From: Streptomyces cellulosae
GTDB taxonomy: Bacteria; Actinomycetota; Actinomycetes; Streptomycetales; Streptomycetaceae
Assembly (NCBI GenBank): GCA_014655195.1
Contig: BNBH01000001.1
Location: forward strand, 186,001 to 250,000
Reading direction: 5' to 3'
DNA length: 64,000 nt
A program made the position numbers and the translations under genes. Under the pieces are notes generated by a model. The model saw only the letters and a list, made by a program, of their open reading frames with translations. It was not told the DNA's origin and made no database searches. Shown here one piece after another: positions 8,247-15,785 of this stretch. Each line of letters opens with the position of its first letter. The first letter of the stretch is position 1.

Positions 8247-9287
8247 TCAGCTCCCTCCGTACAGCTCCCCGTACGACGGCCACGCCCCGCCCGGACCGTC
8301 CACCGGGGTGGCCGCCCGCACCGCGCGGACGATCGCCCGGGTCACCAGGTCCGCGCCCGCCGCGAGCACCTCGTTCAGTGCGAGGGGGTCCTTCGCGTCG
8401 AGCGGCCGGGTGCCGGTGGCCAGGGTGAAGACGGTGTCGCCGTCGTTCAGCAGATGCACGGGGCGGACGGCGCGCGCGATGCCGTCGTGCGCGGTGCCGG
8501 CCAGCTTCTGCGCCTGCGCGCGGGTCAGGTCGGCGTCGGTGGCGACCACGGCGAGGGTGGTGTTCATCGGCGGCGGGGCGTTGCGCTCGGCCGACTCCGC
8601 CAGGCGGCGCCGTGCGGCCCGGTGCACTTCGGGGTCGGGCAGACGCGGGCGCCCGCCGAAGTACTCGCCGTAGAGGACCCCCGTCTCCAGGTCCACCGCC
8701 GAGCCCACCGCGTTGGCGACGACCAGCGCGGCCACGGTCACCCCCGAGGGCAGGACCGTGCTCGCCGAGCCGACGCCGCCCTTGAGCTGGCCCACGACGG
8801 CGCCCGTCCCGGCGCCCACGCAGCCCTGCGGCACCGGAGCCCCGGGTTCGGTGGCCGCGGCGGCCTCGATCGCCTCGCGGCCCAGGGCCGCGTCCGGCCG
8901 GGCCCGGAAGTCGCCGCCGCGGCGCAGGTCGAAGACGCAGGCGGCCGGCACGACCGGCACCACGTGCGTGGGTTCCGGACCGACCCGCACGCCGCGGCCC
9001 CGCTCCTCCAGCCAGGCCATCACCCCGGACGCCGCGTCCAGGCCGAAGGCGCTGCCGCCGGTGAGGGTGACCGCCTCGACGCGCTGCACCACGTTGCGCG
9101 GGTCCAGCGCGTCGGTCTCCTTCGTGCCCGGACCGCCGCCGCGCACGTCCACGGCGGCGACCGCGCCGCCCTCGGGGGCGAGCACCACCGTGGTCCCGGT
9201 GAGCCATCCGTCGCCGGTCCGCGTCGCGTGCCCCACGCGCACGCCGGCCACATCCGTCAGAGCGTCAGCCTTCATGGAGGCAGTCAT
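8247..9287 (-). CDS. P1 family peptidase (DmpA/L-aminopeptidase-like)
   Basis: 346-aa self-processing peptidase of the DmpA/BapA type (D-/L-aminopeptidase or beta-peptidyl aminopeptidase activity is known in the family). Features are the N-terminal LTDVAGVRVGHAT, the glycine-rich GGSAFGLDAASGVMAWLEE, and NTTLAVVATDADL near residue 240, which holds the predicted cleavage point and new N-terminal nucleophile. The ATG at 9287 (MTASMKAD) is the best start; a second ATG 12 bp inside is possible. It is divergent from the small gene at 9319, with about 30 bp between. Confidence 0.88.
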   Translation of the reverse strand: MTASMKADALTDVAGVRVGHATRTGDGWLTGTTVVLAPEGGAVAAVDVRGGGPGTKETDALDPRNVVQRVEAVTLTGGSAFGLDAASGVMAWLEERGRGVRVGPEPTHVVPVVPAACVFDLRRGGDFRARPDAALGREAIEAAAATEPGAPVPQGCVGAGTGAVVGQLKGGVGSASTVLPSGVTVAALVVANAVGSAVDLETGVLYGEYFGGRPRLPDPEVHRAARRRLAESAERNAPPPMNTTLAVVATDADLTRAQAQKLAGTAHDGIARAVRPVHLLNDGDTVFTLATGTRPLDAKDPLALNEVLAAGADLVTRAIVRAVRAATPVDGPGGAWPSYGELYGGS

Positions 9288-9318
9288 GCCCCCGCGGCCC
9301 CGGCCGTACCCTGGACGC

Positions 9319-9492
9319 ATGAGTACCGCTCCCGAGCCGCCGCGCGAGCCGAAGCCCGCGCTGGTCTTCGACGACCCGCTGGACCAGCCGACCTCCGACG
9401 ACACGGACCGGGGCTGGGGCGAGCGCCCGTCCGGCGACAGCGCCGCCGACCTGAGGCGTTTCCTCGACGAGAAGCCGCCGCACCACATCTGA
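9319..9492 (+). CDS. Small acidic protein of unknown function (57 aa)
   Basis: Encodes 57 residues beginning MSTAPEPPREPKPAL and ending RRFLDEKPPHHI. It is rich in Pro, Asp and Glu, lacks hydrophobic segments and is probably mostly disordered. The codon pattern (GC at third positions) looks coding, and the ATG faces the start of the divergent P1 peptidase. I recognise no domain; short proteins with this WGERPSGDSAADLRRFLDEKPPHH-like ending recur in streptomycetes as hypothetical genes, from memory. Confidence 0.75.
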   Translation: MSTAPEPPREPKPALVFDDPLDQPTSDDTDRGWGERPSGDSAADLRRFLDEKPPHHI

Positions 9493-9509
9493 CCGGGCGG
9501 CGGGGCGCC

Positions 9510-10025
9510 CTACCGTCCGCCGGCGCCGGGCTGCTCGCCGCCGCCGTCCGTCCGCAGGCTCTTGCCCCCGCCCTGCGCGCGCTCGGCCAGCAGCGCGTCC
9601 CGGATCTCCTTCAGGACCTCCAGCTCGGTCACCTCGACGACCTCGTGGGCGCCTTCCTTCGCCTTCCGGCGCGCCTCCACGCGGGCCAGGTACTTCGCCA
9701 TGGGCAGCACCATCAGGAAGTAGACGACGGCCGCCGTGATCACGAACTGCAGCGTGGCGCCGAGCACCGAGCCCCACAGGATCCGCACCCCGGTCGCCGC
9801 GTCCCCGGTGCCCTCGCAGGGGCCCTTCAGACAGGACGTGTAGCTGTCGAGGTTCTGGGTGCCGAACGCACCCACGAGCGGGTTGATGATCCCCTCGACG
9901 ACCGAGTTGACGATGTTGGTGAAGGCGGCGCCGATGACGACCGCCACCGCCAGATCGACGACGTTCCCGCGCATCAGGAAGGCCTTGAAGCCCTGCCACA
10001 GGCTCGTCTTCTCCTGGTCGCTCAC
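9510..10025 (-). CDS. mscL: Large-conductance mechanosensitive channel MscL
   Basis: 171-aa homopentameric channel that opens under membrane tension to release solutes during hypo-osmotic shock. The N-terminal helix (SLWQGFKAFLMRGNVVDLAVAVVIGAAF) carries the conserved FLMRGNVVDLAVAVVIG pore motif; the second helix is FVITAAVVYFLMVLPMAKYL, followed by a charged cytoplasmic helix. The periplasmic loop holds two Cys residues. The C-terminal extension (TDGGGEQPGAGGR) is longer than in E. coli. Convergent with the small gene ending at 9492. Confidence 0.96.
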   Translation of the reverse strand: MSDQEKTSLWQGFKAFLMRGNVVDLAVAVVIGAAFTNIVNSVVEGIINPLVGAFGTQNLDSYTSCLKGPCEGTGDAATGVRILWGSVLGATLQFVITAAVVYFLMVLPMAKYLARVEARRKAKEGAHEVVEVTELEVLKEIRDALLAERAQGGGKSLRTDGGGEQPGAGGR

Positions 10026-10378
10026 TGCGGGGCCTCATTTCTCGTGCGTAGGTGCGGAAGAAGGCGCTCCGCAACTTACGGCACCACCGAGGCGCCATGT
10101 CCAGTCGCGTCCGGCAGCAGGACGGGGTGGGGTGAGGAGGGGGCGGAGCCGCCGGCGTGCGCGGGACGGCGCGCAACGGGTCGCGTCCCCTCCCTCACGC
10201 ACCCCTGAAGTACCGTTTGACCAGGAACAATTCAGGCCGTGGCAAGGTCCGCCGGGAACTTCTCGTGTGTTCCGCTCGTCGTTCGGGCATACGTTTTCTC
10301 GGTTCCCGGACACGACGTCCGGCCGAGGGGCTACGGTATGCACCCACAAGGTGACATGCAGCAACGCCGGGAGAAACC
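10026..10378. promoter_or_regulatory. Divergent upstream region with a SigE-like promoter
   Basis: 353 bp between mscL and the DUF6227 gene. On the plus strand GGAAC (10255-10259) and GTC (10278-10280) are separated by 18 bases, close to the pattern recognised by the cell-envelope stress sigma factor SigE, about 98 bp before the TTG start at 10379. No gene or strong terminator was found in this stretch. Confidence 0.45.
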
Positions 10379-11125
10379 TTGAGCGTTCCGTACGAGACGG
10401 CAGCGTGCGAACCACCTGACTCGTCCGACTCACCGGAGGAGCATCTCGCGCGCCTCCTGGGCCGCGCCCTGAACTCCTTCGAGCTGCCGGACGAGACGAT
10501 CCGCCGGCTGGACTGCGCGCTCGCACACGACGGTTCGCTGCACTCGGCGCACCACGGCGCGGGTCTGCACCGGGAGACGTACCGGCACACGTGGCTGCTG
10601 GCGGACGGTTCTGCGACGACGCTGTGGGAGCTGGTGCACAACACCACCCCGGGCGGCGAGCCGCAGCACGAGGTGTACGTGGACGAGGAGGAGCTGCGCA
10701 CGGCGACGGCGCGGCTGCCGCTGCCCCCGGAGGCCCCGGACTTCGAACTGCCGGTGACGGCCCCCGCGTTCACGCTGCCCGCGGTCCGTCATGTGTACGT
10801 CCCGGACGACTCCCCCGATCACGCGCGGCGTTTACTGCGCCGGGCGGAGAACGCGGACCGGCCGGACGCCGAGACGGCGGCGCTGCTGTCGACGGCGTGC
10901 GCGCACCGCATCACCCAGGCGTTCGGCCGCCCGTCGCGGGCGGGCCGGGGCGCGCTGTGCTTCTCGCTGTACGAGCACGCGTTCCTGCTGGGTGACGGCG
11001 GTGAGGTCTCGCTGTGGGAGGTCGAGCACACGCTGACACCGGACGGGCGGCACATGTGCGAGGTGTACGCGAGCGAGGACGCCGCGCGGCGGGCGATGGA
11101 GCGCCGCGCCGCCCAGGGCTGCTGA
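10379..11125 (+). CDS. DUF6227 family protein with an internal duplication
   Basis: 248 aa, soluble, function unknown; recognised as the Streptomyces family DUF6227. The protein consists of two similar halves: HTWLLADGSATTLWELVHN (residues about 70-88) followed by EVYVDEEELRTA, and HAFLLGDGGEVSLWEVEHT (about 201-219) followed by EVYASEDAARRA. Each half starts with an alpha-helical stretch (LARLLGRALNSF; ARRLLRRAENAD). The start is a TTG at 10379 with GGGAGA 4-5 bp upstream; no in-frame ATG or GTG is better placed. It is preceded by a SigE-like promoter. Confidence 0.82.
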   Translation: MSVPYETAACEPPDSSDSPEEHLARLLGRALNSFELPDETIRRLDCALAHDGSLHSAHHGAGLHRETYRHTWLLADGSATTLWELVHNTTPGGEPQHEVYVDEEELRTATARLPLPPEAPDFELPVTAPAFTLPAVRHVYVPDDSPDHARRLLRRAENADRPDAETAALLSTACAHRITQAFGRPSRAGRGALCFSLYEHAFLLGDGGEVSLWEVEHTLTPDGRHMCEVYASEDAARRAMERRAAQGC

Positions 11126-11170
11126 ACCCCGGCTGCTCGCGGCGCGGAGCACCAGGCAGGGCGCTCCGGT

Positions 11171-11467
11171 CTAGTCGCCTTCGGAAAGGCGCCGTACGAG
11201 GACGGCGAACGCGTCGCGTTCGGCCTCGGTGAGGCGTACGGTCTCCGCGCTCGGGCCTGTGGCCCGCTGACGCGGGATGGTCGGGGTGCCGTGGTGGGCG
11301 TGGGCGTGCGCCGGGACGGGCTGCTCCGCCCCGGCGTGGTGGCGCGCGCGCCTGCGGAGGCGTACGCGGCGCCTGAGGGCGTCGGCCAGGCCGGCCGCGC
11401 AGGCCACAACCACCAGGGTGAGGACGGTGGCACCCGTCGTCCGCGAGAGGGTCTCGTGCTCAGCCAT
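11171..11467 (-). CDS. Small membrane-anchored protein of unknown function
   Basis: 98 aa. The N-terminus (MAEHETLSRTTGATVLTL...) holds one hydrophobic helix (about residues 11-29), followed by an Arg-rich cytoplasmic-type stretch (RRRVRLRRRARHH), a His/Pro-rich middle and a C-terminal helix, RLTEAERDAFAVLVRRLSEGD. I recognise no family. The ATG at 11467 follows GGGCGG; an upstream GTG-type start would be possible but crosses the fru terminator hairpin at 11484-11514. Confidence 0.65.
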   Translation of the reverse strand: MAEHETLSRTTGATVLTLVVVACAAGLADALRRRVRLRRRARHHAGAEQPVPAHAHAHHGTPTIPRQRATGPSAETVRLTEAERDAFAVLVRRLSEGD

Positions 11468-11483
11468 GCCGCCCAGTACACAC

Positions 11484-11514
11484 CACGGTCCGGGGAGTTG
11501 TACCCCGGACCGTG
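11484..11514 (-). terminator. Hairpin terminator downstream of fruA
   Basis: A perfect 12-bp stem (CACGGTCCGGGG with CCCCGGACCGTG) and a 7-base loop, 62 bp beyond the fruA stop codon. No U-run, as usual in Streptomyces. Confidence 0.8.
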
Positions 11515-11576
11515 ACGATCGTGATCTATATCGCACTAGGCATGAACTGCCCACACACCCCCAAAAGGACTCATCG

Positions 11577-13754
11577 TCACACCGTCTGCGCGGCGACCGT
11601 TTCCTTGTCCGCCGCCGGGCTCGCGGCCGCCGGTGCGAGGGCGGTGTCCCCGTCCGTCGCCGGGGCGGCCGGATCGGCCGTGCGGCGCAGGCCCTTGAGG
11701 ACGATCACGAGGGCGGTGGTGACGCCGACGCCGGCGGCGATGGCGACGAGGTAGAGCAGCGGGTTGCCGATGAGGGGGACCACGAAGATGCCGCCGTGGG
11801 GTGCGCGCAGGGTGGCGCCGAACGCCATGGACAGGGCGCCGGTGACCGCGCCGCCGGCCATGGAGGCGGGGATGACGCGGAGCGGGTCGGCGGCGGCGAA
11901 GGGGATGGCGCCCTCGGAGATGAAGGAGGCGCCGAGGACCCAGGCGGCCTTGCCGTTCTCGCGTTCGGCGCGGTTGAAGAGCCGGCCGCGCACGGTGGTC
12001 GCGAGGGCCATGGCCAGCGGCGGGACCATGCCGGCGGCCATCACCGCGGCCATGACCTTCATCGCGGAGTCGCTCGGGTCGGCGACGGCGATACCGGCGG
12101 TGGCGAAGGTGTAGGCGACCTTGTTGACGGGGCCGCCGAGGTCGAAGCACATCATCAGGCCGAGGAGGGCCCCCAGCAGGACGGCGTTGGCGCCGGTGAG
12201 GCCGTTCAGCCAGTCGGTCATGCCCTTCTGGGCCTCGGCGATGGGCTTGCCGATGACGACGAACATCAGGAAGCCGACGACCGCCGAGGAGATCAGCGGG
12301 ATCACCACCACCGGCATGATGCCGCGCAGCGCCGACGGGATGTTCACCCGCTGGATGGCGAGCACCACACCACCGGCGATCAGACCGGCGGCGAGACCGC
12401 CGAGGAAACCGGCGTTGATGGTGAGGGAGATCGCGCCGCCGACGAAACCGGGGACGAGTCCGGGCCGGTCGGCCATGCCGTAGGCGATGTATCCGGCGAG
12501 GACGGGGACGAGGAAGCCGAAGGCGACGCCGCCGATCTGGAAGAGCAGCGCGCCCCAGCTGTCGGCCTGGGTCCACACGAAGTGCTCCATGACCGACGGG
12601 GCCTCGTTGATCTCGTAACCGCCGATCGCGAAGCCGAGGGCGATGAGGAGACCGCCGGCGGCGACGAACGGGACCATGTAGCTGACGCCGGACATCAGCC
12701 AGCGGCGCAGGCGCGTGCCGTAGCCCTCGCCGTCGGTGCCGGCGCGTTCGACGGGGGTGGCTCCCCCGGCGGGGGCGGCCTCGGTGGTCTCGCCCCGGGC
12801 GGCCTTGTCGCGAACCTCGGCGATGAGGGCGGCGGGCCGGTTGATGGCGGCCTTCACACCGGTGTCGACGGTGGGCTTGCCTGCGAAGCGCTGCTTGTCC
12901 CGTACGGGGACGTCGTGGGCGAGGATCACGCCGTCCGCGTCGGCGATCACGGCCGGGTCGAGCCGGGTGAAACCGGCGGAGCCCTGCGTCTCGACGACGA
13001 TCTCGACGCCCGCCTCGCGTCCCGCGTTCTCGAGGGACTCGGCGGCCATGTAGGTGTGGGCGATGCCGGTGGGGCAGGAGGTGACGGCGACGATCCGGAA
13101 CGGGCGGTCGCCCTCGGGAGTGGTGGGGCCCGTGACGGCGCCGACGGAGGCCGCCGCCGGCGCCGCCACGGAGTCGTCGGGGGCGGGGTCCGCGCCCTCG
13201 GGTCCAGCGCCCTCGGACGCCGCGTTCTCGGCAGCCGCGCCCTCGGGTCCAGCGCCCCCAGAAGCCGCGCCCCCTGCAGCCGCACCCTCGGAAGCCGCCT
13301 CCCCGGAGACCGTCTCCTCCCCCCGGATCAGCGCAGCCGCGCGCCCCGCTTCGTCCACCGCCCGCAGCGCGTCCGTGAACTCGGCGTTCATCAGCCGCCG
13401 CGCGAGGGCGGACAGCAGCGTGAGGTGGGCGTCGTCCGCGCCGGCCGGGGCGGCGATGAGGAAGATCAGGTCGGCGGGCCCGTCGGGGGCGCCGAAGTCG
13501 ATGCCGGAGGGGCTGCGGCCGAAGGCGAGGGTCGGCTCGGTGACGTGGGCGCTGCGGCAGTGGGGGATGCCGATGCCGCCGTCGAGGCCGGTCGGCATCT
13601 GCGCCTCACGGGCGGCGACGTCGGCCAGGAAACCCTCCAGGTCGGTGACCCGGCCCTGGGCCGCCATGCGCTCGGCGAGGGCGCGGGCCGCCGCTTCCTT
13701 CGTGTCGGCGGACAGGTCGAGGTCGACCAGGTCCGCGGTGATGGTGTCGCTCAT
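11577..13754 (-). CDS. fruA: Fructose-specific PTS permease, fused EIIABC
   Basis: 725-aa membrane transporter that imports fructose and phosphorylates it to fructose-1-phosphate using HPr~P. Domains in order: EIIA (residues about 1-150, phospho-His in GIGIPHCRSAHV), a low-complexity linker (about 160-225) of repeated Glu-Gly-Ala/Pro units, EIIB (about 228-325, active Cys in VTSCPTGIAHTYMAAESLE) and EIIC (about 340-680, some eight to ten helices). It is the last gene of fruR-fruK-fruA, 112 bp after fruK, and is followed by a strong hairpin. Its supply of fructose-1-phosphate to FruK and (by analogy) as inducer of FruR explains the operon. Confidence 0.96.
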   Translation of the reverse strand: MSDTITADLVDLDLSADTKEAAARALAERMAAQGRVTDLEGFLADVAAREAQMPTGLDGGIGIPHCRSAHVTEPTLAFGRSPSGIDFGAPDGPADLIFLIAAPAGADDAHLTLLSALARRLMNAEFTDALRAVDEAGRAAALIRGEETVSGEAASEGAAAGGAASGGAGPEGAAAENAASEGAGPEGADPAPDDSVAAPAAASVGAVTGPTTPEGDRPFRIVAVTSCPTGIAHTYMAAESLENAGREAGVEIVVETQGSAGFTRLDPAVIADADGVILAHDVPVRDKQRFAGKPTVDTGVKAAINRPAALIAEVRDKAARGETTEAAPAGGATPVERAGTDGEGYGTRLRRWLMSGVSYMVPFVAAGGLLIALGFAIGGYEINEAPSVMEHFVWTQADSWGALLFQIGGVAFGFLVPVLAGYIAYGMADRPGLVPGFVGGAISLTINAGFLGGLAAGLIAGGVVLAIQRVNIPSALRGIMPVVVIPLISSAVVGFLMFVVIGKPIAEAQKGMTDWLNGLTGANAVLLGALLGLMMCFDLGGPVNKVAYTFATAGIAVADPSDSAMKVMAAVMAAGMVPPLAMALATTVRGRLFNRAERENGKAAWVLGASFISEGAIPFAAADPLRVIPASMAGGAVTGALSMAFGATLRAPHGGIFVVPLIGNPLLYLVAIAAGVGVTTALVIVLKGLRRTADPAAPATDGDTALAPAAASPAADKETVAAQTV

Positions 13755-13866
13755 CGCGGGCTCCTTCGCACGCGTATCGCCCGGGTGGCCCGTACGGCGG
13801 GCCGGGCGGGGGTGGGGACGAGAGGGGGACGGGGGAGCTCGTACAAGGGGTCGTGATCGATGGGTG

Positions 13867-14814
13867 TCATCCGGCCGCTCCGTCCAGCGGCCGGTCGACG
13901 GGGATGTCGGCGGTGACGGTCACGGCGGCGGGGTCGAGGTCGCCGGGGGCCGGCATGACGCTGCCGGGGAGGCGTACGGCGGCGGCGCCGTGGGCGACGG
14001 CGGCGGCCAGCGCCTCGGGTCCGCGCCCTCCGGCGACGAGGAAGCCGGCGAGGGAGGCGTCGCCGGCGCCGACGTTGCTGCGGACGGCGTCGACGGGGGC
14101 GGTGCCGTACCAGGCGCCGTCGGCGTCGACGAGGAGCTGGCCGGCGGCGCCCAGGCTGGCGAGGACGGCGCCGGCGCCCGTCTCGCGCAGGTCCTCGGCG
14201 GCCTTGAGGGCGTCGCCGACGGTGGCGAGGGGGCGGCCGACGACCTCGGCGAGCTCCTCGGCGTTGGGCTTGACGACGTCGGGGCGTTCGCGGAGGGCGG
14301 CCAGCAGGGCGGGCCCCGAGGTGTCGAGGGCGATGCGCAGGCCGGCGGCGTGGACGTGGGCGACGATCGCGGCGTACCAGGAGGGGCCGAGGCCGCGCGG
14401 GAGGCTGCCGCAGCAGACGATCCAGTCGGCGCCGGCGGCGTGGCGGCGGACGGTGCCGAGGAGGTTCTCCTGCTCGTCGGGGGTGAGCTCGGGGCCGGGC
14501 GCGTTGATCTTCGTGAGGACGCCGTCCGCCTCGGCGAGGGCGATGTTGGAGCGGGTGGCGCCGGTGACGGGGACGGGGGCGACCTCGATGCCCTGGGCGT
14601 GGAGGAGGTCGGCGACGAGGGCGCCGGGGGCGCCGCCGAGGGGCAGGACGGCGACGGTGCGGCGGCCGGCGGCGGCGACGGCGCGGGATACGTTGACGCC
14701 CTTGCCGCCGGGGTCGACGCGTTCGCCGGTGGCGCGGACGACCTCGCCGCGGTCCAGGGACGGCACCTCGTAGGTGCGGTCCAGGGACGGGTTGGGGGTG
14801 ACGGTGAGGATCAT
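13867..14814 (-). CDS. fruK: 1-phosphofructokinase
   Basis: PfkB-family sugar kinase of 315 aa converting fructose-1-phosphate to fructose-1,6-bisphosphate. The N-terminal motif MILTVTPNPSLDRTY and the GGKGVNVSRAV sugar-binding loop are diagnostic; near residue 250 the ATP-site motif reads NVGAGDASLAGFL, with the catalytic Asp in GAGD. The start overlaps the fruR stop by 4 bp (ATGA), showing translational coupling. Confidence 0.95.
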   Translation of the reverse strand: MILTVTPNPSLDRTYEVPSLDRGEVVRATGERVDPGGKGVNVSRAVAAAGRRTVAVLPLGGAPGALVADLLHAQGIEVAPVPVTGATRSNIALAEADGVLTKINAPGPELTPDEQENLLGTVRRHAAGADWIVCCGSLPRGLGPSWYAAIVAHVHAAGLRIALDTSGPALLAALRERPDVVKPNAEELAEVVGRPLATVGDALKAAEDLRETGAGAVLASLGAAGQLLVDADGAWYGTAPVDAVRSNVGAGDASLAGFLVAGGRGPEALAAAVAHGAAAVRLPGSVMPAPGDLDPAAVTVTADIPVDRPLDGAAG

Positions 14815-15572
14815 ACGCGTACCACTTCCGTGCCGCCGGCCTCGATGGCGGCGGCGTCCTGCGGGCTCAGCCCGGTGTCGGTGACGATCAGGTCGACGTC
14901 GTCGAGGCCGCCGAAGCGGGCGAAGTGCTCCTTGCCGTGCTTGGAGGAGTCGGCGAGCAGGACCACGCGCCGGGCGGCGGCCGTCGCGGCGCGCTTCACG
15001 GCGGCCTCGGCGAGGTCGGGGGTGGTGAGCCCGTGCTCGGCGGAGAACCCGTTGGCGGCGAGGAACAGCACGTCGGCGCGGATCTCGGCGTACGCCCTGA
15101 GGGCCCAGGCGTCGACGGCGGCGTGGGTGCGGTGCCGTACGCGTCCGCCGACGAGGTGGAGCTGAATGCCGGGGTGGTCCGCGAGGCGGGCCGCGATGGG
15201 CAGGCTGTGGGTGACGACGGTGAGGGAGAGCTCCGGGGTGAGGAAGCCCGCGAGGCGGGCGGCGGTCGACCCGGCGTCGACGATCATGGTGCCGTCGGCG
15301 GGGACCTCGGCGAGGGCGGCGCGGGCGATGCGGTCCTTCTCGTCGGCGGCGGTCGTCTCACGTTCGGCGAGGTCGGGTTCGAAGTCGAGGCGTCCGGCGG
15401 GGATGGCGCCGCCGTGGACGCGGCGGACGAGTCCGGCGCGGTCCAGGGCCTTGAGGTCCCGGCGGATGGTCTCGGCGGTCACCTGGAACTCCTCGGCGAG
15501 CGAGACCACGTCGACGCGTCCGCTGTCGCGGGCGAGGCGCAGGATCTCCTGCTGCCGTTCCGGTGCGTACAT
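14811..15572 (-). CDS. fruR: DeoR/GlpR-type repressor of the fructose operon
   Basis: 253 aa. An N-terminal DeoR helix-turn-helix (RQQEILRLARDSGRVDVVSLAEEFQVTAETIRRDLKAL) is followed by a sugar-phosphate sensor domain (GSTAARLAGFL, ELSLTVVTHSLPIA, FLAANGFSAEHGLTTPD). As first gene of fruRKA it most likely represses the operon and is relieved by fructose-1-phosphate. The ATG at 15572 has CGGGAGG 10 bp upstream; the reading frame is open further but lacks a better ribosome site. Confidence 0.92.
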   Translation of the reverse strand: MYAPERQQEILRLARDSGRVDVVSLAEEFQVTAETIRRDLKALDRAGLVRRVHGGAIPAGRLDFEPDLAERETTAADEKDRIARAALAEVPADGTMIVDAGSTAARLAGFLTPELSLTVVTHSLPIAARLADHPGIQLHLVGGRVRHRTHAAVDAWALRAYAEIRADVLFLAANGFSAEHGLTTPDLAEAAVKRAATAAARRVVLLADSSKHGKEHFARFGGLDDVDLIVTDTGLSPQDAAAIEAGGTEVVRV

Positions 15573-15785
15573 GGCCGCGTGCCTCCCGGTTCCGTCCGCG
15601 CCCGCACCCGTCGCGTGACCGCGTCCGTGTCCGAACGTGTGATTTCGCTGGGAGGCTACGTCGGGATGTCCGGAAAGTAAACAGTCGGAGCCCGAAAGCG
15701 GGCACAATCGGGCGTCCGATCATGTCTGCTTCCGGGTTCCATCCAACCAGCACACGGCTCCGTCAGGACACCAGCTCCGGCCCCG
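15573..15785 (-). promoter_or_regulatory. fru operon promoter region
   Basis: 213 bp between fruR and the end of the MFS gene. A short hairpin, GCCCG-AAAG-CGGGC (15690-15703), next to a second CGGGC-type half (CAATCGGGC, 15705-15713), lies about 120 bp before fruR and is a plausible FruR operator. No clear -10/-35 pair could be fixed. Confidence 0.35.

Noticed and set aside
11277..13856. Plus-strand open frame of 859 codons across the fru locus
   Set aside because: Antisense shadow of fruA; composition (Gly/Asp/Glu/Val-rich) has no protein-family features.
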